10,448 bases of DNA from Terriglobia bacterium (GTDB lineage Bacteria; Acidobacteriota; Terriglobia; UBA7540), in assembly GCA_030040515.1 (NCBI GenBank), contig JASHTO010000507.1, forward strand, positions 1 to 10,448, written 5' to 3'. How positions within the stretch are numbered: position 1 is the stretch's first letter; every line of letters begins with the position of its first letter. Below are positions 1 through 7,142 of the stretch, piece by piece. The translations under genes were made by a program, and so were the position numbers. Under the pieces are notes generated by a model. It did not search any database. It was given only the letters and a program-made list of their open reading frames with translations, and had not been told where the DNA came from.

Positions 1-875
1 TCGGCTGAAATTCTGGCGCTCTCCTGCTCGGCATAGACGCCGGTGGCATAGGTCACCATGGGGAGCGTCGCGCCAAATACCAGGGAAGCTTCGTCATTGG
101 TGAAATTGCGGACGTAGTCAAGGAAAAATTGCAGGCGATCGGCGCGCGTGAAAAGCACATAGACCGGCAGGCTGATGCCCAGCAGTTGGGAGATTTCACG
201 AAGGCGCGTCCGGATGCGCTCGCTGCTGGCCGCCACGGCTTCTGCGGCGCCTTGCTTCATGAACGTCTCGCTGTCCACGCAAACCACGGCGGCCCGGGGC
301 GAGGGTGTGCCCTTTCCCAACACGGAGTGAAGCTGGCGGGGAGCCAGCTTCTTTATGAATTTCGTCCACCTAGGGGGATCCTGCAACATCGGACCGCCGG
401 CTTCCGCAAAGATGTATTGCCGGGAGTACCAAAGGTTTGCCGTACGCGTGGGAATCGGGACTTTGTCCTGAACGGTTTGGCCGGCCAGCAATTCCGGCTC
501 GAGCCCGGAGTGGATCATAATGCTGGTTTTGGCGGACCCCGGCTCACCGAGGATTAAGTAGAGCGGCAAATTACCCACACGAGCATTGCGGCCCAGTTGC
601 GACGCCAGGAGGCGCGTTTCCGCCTCGCGAATCAGGATGTCAATTTCATCGCCTCCGGCCGCGCCGGCGGGCATCATTTGCGCGCGTTCCTTATCCTTGA
701 CGATGAACCACCAGGTCACAATGACGAACGCGATAAGCCCAATGAAGGCCAGGGCGCCGCGGAGTACCCAAAGGCTGCTCCCCTGCAAATGCAGCCATCT
801 GGCAATAAACCAGGCCAGTACCAGCCACAAGATGAATACAATCGACGCAATCCAGTATTTCAACTGGGATTTCAT
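1..875 (-). CDS. tssM: TssM/IcmF, T6SS inner-membrane complex protein (partial, N-terminal 291 residues)
   Basis: TssM is the large inner-membrane ATPase-like subunit of the type VI secretion membrane complex; it binds TssL and spans to the outer-membrane lipoprotein TssJ. Translating the minus strand from the ATG at 875 gives an open frame to the window edge. Two hydrophobic segments (about residues 8-28 and 36-58) form the usual N-terminal hairpin. They are followed by LPLYLILGEPGSAKTS with a P-loop at residues 110-117, and by a G4-like TRAD at 243-246 in LFTRADRL. Two nucleotide-site positions are unusual: the second P-loop glycine is Ala115, and where the family usually has I-D-T-A-G there is F-A-E-A-G (156-160). 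AGGGAG lies 5 bases before the ATG, and the start is 9 bases after the tssL stop. The third TM and periplasmic part lie beyond the edge. The family call is firm. Confidence 0.93.
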   Translation of the reverse strand, partial: MKSQLKYWIASIVFILWLVLAWFIARWLHLQGSSLWVLRGALAFIGLIAFVIVTWWFIVKDKERAQMMPAGAAGGDEIDILIREAETRLLASQLGRNARVGNLPLYLILGEPGSAKTSIMIHSGLEPELLAGQTVQDKVPIPTRTANLWYSRQYIFAEAGGPMLQDPPRWTKFIKKLAPRQLHSVLGKGTPSPRAAVVCVDSETFMKQGAAEAVAASSERIRTRLREISQLLGISLPVYVLFTRADRLQFFLDYVRNFTNDEASLVFGATLPMVTYATGVYAEQESARISA

Positions 876-884
876 GGAGACTCC

Positions 885-1607
885 CTAATGGGGCGCAACG
901 GGGGCTATCGAATGCAATCCCGAAGCCCCCGAAATAAGCACGAATTTGAACCCGCCAAATAACACAATGGCAATCAGCAACGCTCCCAATGTGCAAAAGA
1001 GGAGAGCTCGAACCCAGGGGTCAGAGGCGGGAGGACGCGGGGCGTCTTTGGGGAGCATCCAATGCGGCGCCAGCGCGCCGGGCCTGCCCCGAAGATGCTG
1101 CAACTTCTCCATCACCGTGGACGCCACGGAACGCACGGCTTCCTGGCCGCTCATGCTGTACCGCCCCCGGAAACCCAGCCAGAGGCAAAGGTCAAAAATC
1201 TCGAGCACGTCCACGCTCTGTGGCGAATCCCCTTTCGCCATCAGCCGGTCGATGCAATTAAAAAACATTTCTCCGGCCTGGTGGGTGCCGAACAATTCCT
1301 CCTGCAAAGGCATGCGCGGCCAGTCCGCGAAAAGAGGGTTGTTCGAGTTGAGGATGGATTCATCCAGAAACGCCACCACCGCGAAGGTGGCCAGACGCAC
1401 GTCGTCAGCGGCATAGCCTCTTCGCGCCGCTTCCGCTTCCGCGCTGCTGATGGCTCCCTTCACCTGGTTTCGAAATGACAAGGCATCTTTCACCGACTGC
1501 CGGTTGGAGCGAAAGCGTGTAATGACCGTGAGGATTTCCTGGTAAATCAACGCCAGGTTTGAACGTCCTGCCGGCCCTGATGGAACACCACTCATTTGCG
1601 CACCCAT
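885..1607 (-). CDS. tssL: TssL/DotU, tail-anchored T6SS inner-membrane protein
   Basis: TssL (DotU/IcmH family) pairs with TssM in the T6SS membrane complex, and its cytoplasmic hook contacts the TssK baseplate adaptor. The 240-residue protein carries the family signature: FAVVAFLDESILNS (75-88), then W-x-R-x-P-L-Q-x-E-L-F-G-T-H-x-A-G-E (96-113), then LCLWLGFRGRY (140-150). A single hydrophobic segment near the C-terminus (about 199-225) anchors it, leaving about 15 residues in the periplasm. There is no OmpA-like peptidoglycan-binding extension, so this is the short form. GAGG sits 6 bases upstream of the ATG at 1607, which supports this start; Met5 (ATG at 1595) is a less likely alternative. 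It begins 10 bases after the tssK stop, consistent with one operon. Confidence 0.94.
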   Translation of the reverse strand: MGAQMSGVPSGPAGRSNLALIYQEILTVITRFRSNRQSVKDALSFRNQVKGAISSAEAEAARRGYAADDVRLATFAVVAFLDESILNSNNPLFADWPRMPLQEELFGTHQAGEMFFNCIDRLMAKGDSPQSVDVLEIFDLCLWLGFRGRYSMSGQEAVRSVASTVMEKLQHLRGRPGALAPHWMLPKDAPRPPASDPWVRALLFCTLGALLIAIVLFGGFKFVLISGASGLHSIAPVAPH

Positions 1608-1617
1608 GCCATGCCTC

Positions 1618-2973
1618 TCAGGATTCGAGAATAATAATCAATTCAATTTCCGGTTCGGGAATTTCTCCCGGAACATAAATTCCCACGCGGCGAGTTTGCA
1701 CGATGTGATCCCAGCACGGCCCGGTGCGGCCGATTGAAAAATATTGGCATTCTACCCGCCGGGCGACGGCAGAGGGCGGCACGGGGACGTGAGTTAAGGC
1801 CATGCCGGGAAGCGCCCGCTTGACCAATTGGGGAACGAATTGCGCCGAGCATACTTTCACCAGTTGCAGCGTGCGGTTGATGACGTCGGCATCGCCGAGC
1901 GCGGCATGAACGGAGATCATCCAGCGCGCGCGGTCCAAACACCGCTGGTCCGTGATCTCACCTTCGTAGAAATAGTCGGCCACGGATCGCAGCGGAATGA
2001 AGAGGCAATTCGAAGGGGCCAGGAGTTCCAAATGCTCGCGGATGTGCTTTTCCACGTCCGCAAAGCACACATCAAGAGCCATATGATTATACAGGGGAAG
2101 GTTTCGCGGATGAGAATCCAGCGAAAATGTACAAAGCGCTCCGCCCAGCCGCACGAGCTCAAGAAAGAGTTCCTCCGGGTGCCCGCGCTTCGAGAAGAAC
2201 TGGTGGCGCAGCGGCCCGAGGCAGGAATTGAGCGCGTGCAGAAACCAAAACTGCCCGATCTCCTGCGCCGAAAAGCCCGTTTGAAATTTCCCCCTTGACC
2301 GGCTGTCCAGCGACATGGTCGCGCTTTTTTCCTGCAGGATCTCGATCAACCGTTTGGCAATCTGCATCAGCGTGGGGCTGGCGCTGATCTGAGTACAGGG
2401 TGGAATGAAACTTTCGTCATAGACGTAATTTCCCGAACCGTCACGGAGAATCCGGGCGATCGGCAGGAGCTGCATGTCCCCAGGATCTTCCGTGTCAAGC
2501 AAGATTTGAATGTTCTTGCGTCCAAGTTTTAAGGGCTTTTCGTCAAAGCCCGTGTTCTCGTCCGGAATAGTCTGGGATTCAGCAATTAAACGCGTCCGGC
2601 CGTTCTTGTCCTGGTCAGTAAGCGCGCAATTCGGCGCGCCGAGCCGGAAGGGTGGAACCGCTAAAAGCACGGTCAGGCTTGCGTGCGTTGGAGGAAAAAG
2701 GTCGGCAATCTCGCGAGGCGGGGGCAGCGGGTCGCTTTCAGGCATGTTGAAGGCCAACCCGTCCTGAAAAATGCCGCGTGCGTGCACCAGGCAAACTGTG
2801 CCGTTCCGCAACGCTTGTTCGTCGAGCTCGAGCCCCACAAGTCCGTAGGGCTCATACCACAATTTCGAAATCCCGAAATGCGTGATCTCTTCGAAAAAGC
2901 GGCTCTGAACTTGAAAGTGGTGCGGCCCGAGATGCATGCCTTCCGACCACACGACTTTTGAAAGTTGCCTCAT
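1618..2973 (-). CDS. tssK: TssK (copy 1), T6SS baseplate adaptor
   Basis: TssK (ImpJ/VasE family) is the trimeric adaptor that links the T6SS baseplate to the TssL-TssM membrane complex. The 451-residue protein begins with the family hallmark VVWSEGMHLGPHHFQ (7-21) and continues with DGLAFNMPESDPLPPP. In the family the N-terminal shoulder binds the baseplate, a helical neck follows, and the C-terminal head binds TssL/TssM; the length and the C-terminal block LPGMALTHVPVPP...YVPGEIPEPEIELIIILE fit the full architecture. It is the first gene of tssK-tssL-tssM. The ATG at 2973 has no good Shine-Dalgarno: the nearest GGAGG is 16 bases away. The start is still supported because its MRQL aligns with MRQL in the second copy (ATG at 7135). 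No truncation is seen. Confidence 0.95.
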   Translation of the reverse strand: MRQLSKVVWSEGMHLGPHHFQVQSRFFEEITHFGISKLWYEPYGLVGLELDEQALRNGTVCLVHARGIFQDGLAFNMPESDPLPPPREIADLFPPTHASLTVLLAVPPFRLGAPNCALTDQDKNGRTRLIAESQTIPDENTGFDEKPLKLGRKNIQILLDTEDPGDMQLLPIARILRDGSGNYVYDESFIPPCTQISASPTLMQIAKRLIEILQEKSATMSLDSRSRGKFQTGFSAQEIGQFWFLHALNSCLGPLRHQFFSKRGHPEELFLELVRLGGALCTFSLDSHPRNLPLYNHMALDVCFADVEKHIREHLELLAPSNCLFIPLRSVADYFYEGEITDQRCLDRARWMISVHAALGDADVINRTLQLVKVCSAQFVPQLVKRALPGMALTHVPVPPSAVARRVECQYFSIGRTGPCWDHIVQTRRVGIYVPGEIPEPEIELIIILES

Positions 2974-3198
2974 GGAGTTGACGCGGCAGCCTCCAGCTTT
3001 TTCTTATGGGGCAGGTATTCCGCTCACGTCTCCCCTAACCTTCGCAGATGGAGGCCATTGCACCGCTCTTTCACGCCGGCAGAAACTCATTGCCGGTCCG
3101 CATGCAGATGTGGTCCTGCGGGTGACAGGGAAGACTTGCTCACCTCGCACCCAAAGCCTTTCTGGACTTGGAGTTTTCACCTGCAACTTGCCGGGTTG

Positions 3199-3204
3199 AT
3201 TATA
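3199..3204 (-). promoter_or_regulatory. Possible -10 element for the tssK-tssL-tssM operon
   Basis: The minus strand reads a perfect TATAAT here, about 225 bases upstream of the tssK ATG. No good -35 hexamer lies 16-18 bases further upstream, so this is a weak candidate and the leader would be long. No better site closer to the gene stood out. Confidence 0.2.
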
Positions 3205-3286
3205 ACATCTTCCGGCCTGCCGGGGCATAATTGCAAGGTCCAATCTCAATTGTAAAGCCTGTCGATGGCCTGCGATTGGATTGATT

Positions 3287-3300
3287 ATGTGTTGACACAT
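3287..3300. promoter_or_regulatory. Operator-like palindrome ATGTGT-TG-ACACAT
   Basis: This is a perfect 6+6 inverted repeat with a 2-base centre, and it contains a consensus TTGACA (3292-3297). It lies in the divergent region about 100 bases upstream of the repeat-protein gene. The shape fits a site for a dimeric repressor or activator, but no regulator is identified and the downstream -10 is poor (AAAAAT after a 19-base spacer). Confidence 0.3.
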
Positions 3301-3361
3301 CTTTGATGTCCCATGGAAAAATCCGCCCCCTCAGCTCAAATCTTTATTGACTTGTTTATGG

Positions 3362-3367
3362 TAGAAT
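3362..3367 (+). promoter_or_regulatory. Possible -10 element for the repeat-protein gene
   Basis: TAGAAT is placed to give a leader of about 25 bases containing the GGTGGAG ribosome binding site (3381-3387). The -35 region is not recognisable at standard spacing; a TTGACT at 3347-3352 is only 9 bases away, too close to act as its -35. This is a positional argument only. Confidence 0.3.
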
Positions 3368-3398
3368 CAGGAACTAACCGGGTGGAGACTTCAGCCTT

Positions 3399-5753
3399 AT
3401 GGGCTTTTTGGAAAAGTATCGAATCGAAGCAATGCTGGGGGAAGGCGAAACCATGACCTTCCGGGCGGTGGATGTTTCCACCGAAGAGCCCGTGATTCTC
3501 CACCAACTTCTGCCTCCGCAGCCCGGCTCGGACAAGCCGGCATTATCTTCCATTCTTTTCCGCTATCTTCCCGGTAAGGACCCTGGCACAGAGCACTTCC
3601 GAGCCATCGGGCAGGAGGGCGGCCGCATCTTTGTTGTCGCCGCAGACGTGCCGGAATGCCAGGACCTCCGTGCATGGCTTGATTTGATTGCGGAATCAGC
3701 GGGCAGGAACAGGCCGATGCTTGTTCCACGCGGTCCCGAGGTGGTTTACGAGAGCCACAAGCCGCGACCACCTGTCGCCAAGCCTCCGGAGCCCATTCGG
3801 CCGATTTCTCCGCCGCCCTTGCAAGCACAAAAAAAAGATGCTGCTGCAGACGAATTCGCCAAGGCATTTGCTCTTGAGGGCAAAAGTGTGCCCGCGCCGA
3901 CTGTTCCCCCAACGCCACCGCCTCCGCCCAAAGCGGCTCCACCCGCACCTTCGGTTAGTGTACCGGCCACCCCGGGCACTTTGAAACGTATTCCGTTTGA
4001 ACTAGGAGCGACTGATATCCGCAACGATATTCGTCCGGCTCCACCTTTGCCCCCTCCGCCGCCGAGCCCGCCCCCTCCTCAGGCCAGTGAGAAACCCGCT
4101 GCCGGGCACTTCACTCAAATGTTCTACGGCCAGAGCAAGCAGAAGGCAGAGCCGCCGCCTCCGTCTACACCGCCACCCCCCAGCAAACCGGCGACGGTCC
4201 CCCCCGCCCGACCCAGTGAGAAAAGCGGCTCCGGTGGATTCACGCAGATGTTTTACGGCACAAGCAAGGTGAAGGTGAGTCAACCTGCTGCGCCGGCTGC
4301 CCCTCCACCCAGCCGACCGCCGACCGTTCCGCCTAGCGAGAAACCCGGTCCAGGCGAATTCACGCAGATGTTCTACGGGGGAAGCAAGGCGAAGATTAGT
4401 CAACCTGCTGCGCCAGCGACGCCTCCACCCAGTCGGCCCCCGGTTACACCTCAATCGCCTCCCAGCGAGCCATCTGAGCCGGGCGAATTCACGCAGATGT
4501 TCTCTTCGTTAGGCAAGGAGACCAAAGATCGCCCCGTTGCACCTCCGCCGCCCGTACGGACCCCTTCAGCACCGGTGGCTTCCCCAAGCGCGGAAACGGG
4601 TGGTCCTAGCGAATTTACACGCATGTTCAGCACGCCGCAGGCAAAGCAAGCGCCCCCCAGCGGCCCGCCCTCTGCACCATCAACAGTTAAGCCCGCAGCG
4701 CCCCCGGCTCCTCCCGTCGTCTCCTCCAAGCCTGCTACACCGCCCGCCTCAGTGCCGCCTCAAGCCGGGATGAGCGAATTTACGCAAATGTTTGGTGGAG
4801 GAGCTACTGGAACCCATAAAGCTCAGCAAGAGGAAACCGACCCAGGTTCGCAGCCGACAGTGGTTGTAAAGGCGCCAACCGGGGGCGAGGCAGCGGGATT
4901 TGATTCGTTGTTTGGCAAACCCCCGGCCCCCGCTCCGCCGCCTGCATCGAGCTCCCGAGAACCCACTCATCGGACTCCCGCCGTGCCGCCTGCTTCTCCT
5001 GCGAAACCGTCTGGACCGAGCGAGTTCACGCAGTTGTTCATGACCGGAGGTTCGAAGACAGGAGGAGCTGGGTCTTCGGTTCCCGGCGGTCCCACTCGGC
5101 CTGCTTCACCACTCCCGGGTTCGCTCGGCCAGAAGGAGCCCGGCGAGTTCACTCAAATGATGCAGTCGTATAAGACGCCGGCACCAGTGGCCCCCAGCCT
5201 GGAGGCGCCCAAGCCTGCCCCTCCTCCAGCCGCACCCGCCAAGAGCGGACCGGGCGAATATACGATGATGTTCCTCCATCCATCGCAGGCGCCAGCGGCT
5301 CCTCCTACGGCAGCGCCGCCAGCGGCTCCCGCGCCCGCAGCCCCTCCGCCGCCAGCGCAGGGACCCGGCGAATACACGAGCATGTTCGAAATTCCAAGGC
5401 CACCCGCGGCCTCGCAGAGCTTAACTCCAACGGCGCCGCACTACGCCATGCAACCGCCCACCGGCTTCTCTCCACCTCCCATGCCAGGCGCTCCGGCAAT
5501 AAAGCCGCCGGCGCCGCCGCCCATGCCGAAGCCTCCTGCTTACCCTGCGGCACCGCAGTTTCAGGCGCCCCAGCCGCCCTCTTATCACATGCCTGCTGCT
5601 CCTGGCATGCCTCAAGCGCCACCCATGCCCGCCGCACCCCAGGTAAGCCCTCCCGGTATCTCGACAAACACCAAGATCCTGATTGCCTGTGTTCTGGGGG
5701 GATTGTTCGTAATCGCGGTGGCTCTAGTCCTCTACTTTGCCCTTAAGCATTAG
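3399..5753 (+). CDS. Tail-anchored proline-rich repeat protein with degenerate kinase N-lobe (T6SS-linked, function unknown)
   Basis: I do not recognise a named family for the whole 784-residue protein. Residues 7-96 resemble the N-lobe of a Ser/Thr kinase: YRIEAMLGEGETMTFRAVD matches the glycine-rich loop, PVILHQLLP matches the VAxK strand but with His35 where the catalytic Lys should be, and RIFVVAADVPECQDLRAWL resembles the hinge. There is no C-lobe, HRD or DFG, so catalysis is not expected. From about residue 115 the chain is low-complexity Pro/Ala, broken by ten clear copies of a motif near G-E-F-T-Q-M-F and two degenerate ones (DEFAKAF at 151-157 and GFDSLF). Residues 760-782 form one hydrophobic helix, then Lys-His and the stop, so nearly the whole protein should face the cytoplasm. 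GGTGGAG lies 11 bases before the ATG. It sits between two tssK genes, which suggests a T6SS scaffold or regulator; that role is inference. Confidence 0.85.
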   Translation: MGFLEKYRIEAMLGEGETMTFRAVDVSTEEPVILHQLLPPQPGSDKPALSSILFRYLPGKDPGTEHFRAIGQEGGRIFVVAADVPECQDLRAWLDLIAESAGRNRPMLVPRGPEVVYESHKPRPPVAKPPEPIRPISPPPLQAQKKDAAADEFAKAFALEGKSVPAPTVPPTPPPPPKAAPPAPSVSVPATPGTLKRIPFELGATDIRNDIRPAPPLPPPPPSPPPPQASEKPAAGHFTQMFYGQSKQKAEPPPPSTPPPPSKPATVPPARPSEKSGSGGFTQMFYGTSKVKVSQPAAPAAPPPSRPPTVPPSEKPGPGEFTQMFYGGSKAKISQPAAPATPPPSRPPVTPQSPPSEPSEPGEFTQMFSSLGKETKDRPVAPPPPVRTPSAPVASPSAETGGPSEFTRMFSTPQAKQAPPSGPPSAPSTVKPAAPPAPPVVSSKPATPPASVPPQAGMSEFTQMFGGGATGTHKAQQEETDPGSQPTVVVKAPTGGEAAGFDSLFGKPPAPAPPPASSSREPTHRTPAVPPASPAKPSGPSEFTQLFMTGGSKTGGAGSSVPGGPTRPASPLPGSLGQKEPGEFTQMMQSYKTPAPVAPSLEAPKPAPPPAAPAKSGPGEYTMMFLHPSQAPAAPPTAAPPAAPAPAAPPPPAQGPGEYTSMFEIPRPPAASQSLTPTAPHYAMQPPTGFSPPPMPGAPAIKPPAPPPMPKPPAYPAAPQFQAPQPPSYHMPAAPGMPQAPPMPAAPQVSPPGISTNTKILIACVLGGLFVIAVALVLYFALKH
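4104..5387 (+). repeat. Array of G-E-F-T-Q-M-F peptide repeats in proline-rich linkers
   Basis: Ten clear copies lie here. In order the cores are HFTQMFYG, GFTQMFYG, EFTQMFYG, EFTQMFSS, EFTRMFST, EFTQMFGG, EFTQLFMT, EFTQMMQS, EYTMMFLH and EYTSMFEI; a decayed copy, GFDSLF, sits between the sixth and seventh. The aromatic residue and Thr are invariant in all ten. The early copies are spaced 129, 120 and 129 bases apart (43, 40 and 43 codons), and the units at 4239-4358 and 4359-4487 are very similar at DNA level, indicating recent tandem duplication. Copies further downstream have diverged in linker sequence while keeping the motif. Confidence 0.92.
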
Positions 5754-5766
5754 CCTTAAGCGTTAG
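5741..5766 (+). repeat. 13-base tandem duplication across the stop codon
   Basis: CCTTAAGCATTAG (5741-5753) is followed directly by CCTTAAGCGTTAG (5754-5766), one mismatch apart. The first copy includes the last codons and the TAG stop of the repeat protein. GCCTT (5753-5757) can also pair with AAGGC (5768-5772) in the 26-base gap between this gene and convergent tssK copy 2, a weak hairpin without a clear U-tract. Confidence 0.7.
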
Positions 5767-5779
5767 GAAGGCGTGCAGG

Positions 5780-7135
5780 TCATTCCGCCTGTGGCAACAG
5801 GATAATCAGTTCCATCTGTGGGTTGGGAATTTCACTCGGCACGTAGGCCGCGGCATTGCGCGCGCGGACTACTGCTTCCCATGCCACGCCGGTTTGGTTC
5901 AGGCTGAAATACTGGTAGTTGAGCTTTATGGGGATTGAGCCGGGAGGGGAGGGGACATGCATCAATTGCATTCCCGGGAGAGCCTGGCGGATTAAGGTCT
6001 CAATGTGGGTGGCGGAGCAGAATTTGACAACTTGCGGCACGCGTTTAATCAAGTCCGCCTCGTTCACGTCTGCGCTGATGGCCAAGTACATCCGGGTGTT
6101 GACAAAGTACTTGTCGTTGGCAAGGGCCGTGGCATAGATCGAGGGCTGCGTAAGCTTCAAGGGGAGCGAGACGAAGTTGCTGGGCACAACGGTCTCAAGC
6201 AACATCCGCAGCTTTTCGTCGAGATCGGAAAAACAGCCGCCCAGATCATTATGGTCGTAGAGCGGCAGGTCGCGCACCTGCACGTTGGCCGAGAAAGTGG
6301 TGAGGGAACCGGCCAGTGAAAGCATCGCGTCAAACAAGCCTTCCGGATGCCCTTTCTTCGATTCGAACAAGTGGCGCAAGATCGGAAAATAGCTGTTGGC
6401 GGTATAGAGCAGCCAAAAGTTGGCAATGTCCGAAGCCGTAAAATCCGCCAGGCTTTGGTTTTTCTGCCGCCGGGTTCCCGAGAGCAGATTGGTCTTGGCG
6501 GCCAGAATCTCCACCAGGCGGCGCAGGATGGCGATCAGGTATTCGCTGACCGAAAGATCGACCACAGGGGGAACGAATTGCGGGTCCAACTGGAAGGTCC
6601 CTGCGGTGTTTTTGACAATGCGCCCGATGCGCAGGGAAGTACTATCTTGATGCGGCTCCCCTTCCACCAGCAAACGGAGGTTCTTCTTCGCCACCTGCAC
6701 GGGCCTCTCCGCCAAACCCGAATTCTCATCCCGCAGCAGGGCAATCTCGGCGCGATAGCGCGTGTCTCCGTTTCTCTCTCCCAAGGTGACATTCATTCCG
6801 TGATCGTTATAGGGAGGAATGGCCAGGTAAGCGTCCACGCTGTCCTGGTCAGGCCCGAAAGCCTGCTCCAGCGTTCGCGCTTCCGGCGCGGGGTCCGACT
6901 CGGGGATTTCGAATGCCAAGCCGTCAGGGAAAAGCCCCGTGGCGCGCGTAACATGCAGCATCCCGGTGGAGAGAGCTTCCCGGTCGATCTGGAGTTCCGC
7001 GAAGCCCCACGGACAGAACCTCAGGGCGCCTAACTTGAACTCCAGAACGCTTTCGATAAACCGGTCCTGGAGCTGTAAATGCTGCGGACTTAGAAAGGTC
7101 CCCTTCGCCCAGATGACCGGCTGGAGTTGCCTCAT
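5780..7135 (-). CDS. tssK: TssK (copy 2), divergent T6SS baseplate adaptor paralogue
   Basis: A second TssK of 451 residues from the ATG at 7135, the same length as copy 1 and collinear with it from end to end. The N-terminus PVIWAKGTFLSPQHLQLQ (6-23) matches the family hallmark, but the usual E-G-M-H-L becomes K-G-T-F-L. Further shared blocks are DGLAFEIPESDPAP and, at the C-terminus, LPGMQLMHVPSPP and YVPSEIPNPQMELIILLP. A TTG three codons upstream (7144) is in frame, but the ATG is preferred because MRQL then aligns with copy 1 and because a promoter lies immediately upstream. It is a single-gene unit, not joined to other tss genes, and convergent with the repeat-protein gene. It may form a second or mixed adaptor trimer; which function it has cannot be read from sequence. 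Confidence 0.93.
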   Translation of the reverse strand: MRQLQPVIWAKGTFLSPQHLQLQDRFIESVLEFKLGALRFCPWGFAELQIDREALSTGMLHVTRATGLFPDGLAFEIPESDPAPEARTLEQAFGPDQDSVDAYLAIPPYNDHGMNVTLGERNGDTRYRAEIALLRDENSGLAERPVQVAKKNLRLLVEGEPHQDSTSLRIGRIVKNTAGTFQLDPQFVPPVVDLSVSEYLIAILRRLVEILAAKTNLLSGTRRQKNQSLADFTASDIANFWLLYTANSYFPILRHLFESKKGHPEGLFDAMLSLAGSLTTFSANVQVRDLPLYDHNDLGGCFSDLDEKLRMLLETVVPSNFVSLPLKLTQPSIYATALANDKYFVNTRMYLAISADVNEADLIKRVPQVVKFCSATHIETLIRQALPGMQLMHVPSPPGSIPIKLNYQYFSLNQTGVAWEAVVRARNAAAYVPSEIPNPQMELIILLPQAE

Positions 7136-7142
7136 GACGTTC

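Larger units (their letters stand above)
2974..3398. other. Divergent intergenic region (no gene seen)
   Basis: This 425-base gap separates the leftward tssK operon from the rightward repeat-protein gene, so it should hold promoters for both. I see no convincing coding sequence; the short open frames here lack family motifs and ribosome binding sites. It contains a small hairpin-forming inverted repeat (CCGGCA at 3076-3081 with TGCCGG at 3091-3096), a perfect TATAAT on the minus strand at 3204-3199 without a matching -35, a palindrome at 3287-3300, and a TAGAAT on the plus strand at 3362-3367. Confidence 0.6.

Noticed and set aside
129..557. A 142-codon plus-strand open frame opposite tssM
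   Set aside because: The minus strand encodes a clear TssM with transmembrane hairpin and P-loop; the plus frame is its shadow.
3004..3300. A 98-codon minus-strand open frame upstream of tssK
   Set aside because: No ribosome binding site and no recognisable motif; it overlaps the region expected to hold promoters.
3347..3367. TTGACT and TAGAAT as a paired -35/-10
   Set aside because: The spacer is only 9 bases, too short for a sigma-70 promoter.
4104..5387. Periodic repeats suggesting a CRISPR array
   Set aside because: The repeats are in-frame peptide units with drifting codons and unequal spacing inside one open frame, not identical short repeats with unique spacers, and no cas gene is near.
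3746..5667. Several open frames on the minus strand opposite the repeat-protein gene
   Set aside because: They are mirror frames of GC-rich proline/alanine codons, with low-complexity Gly/Arg/Ala products and no family motifs.
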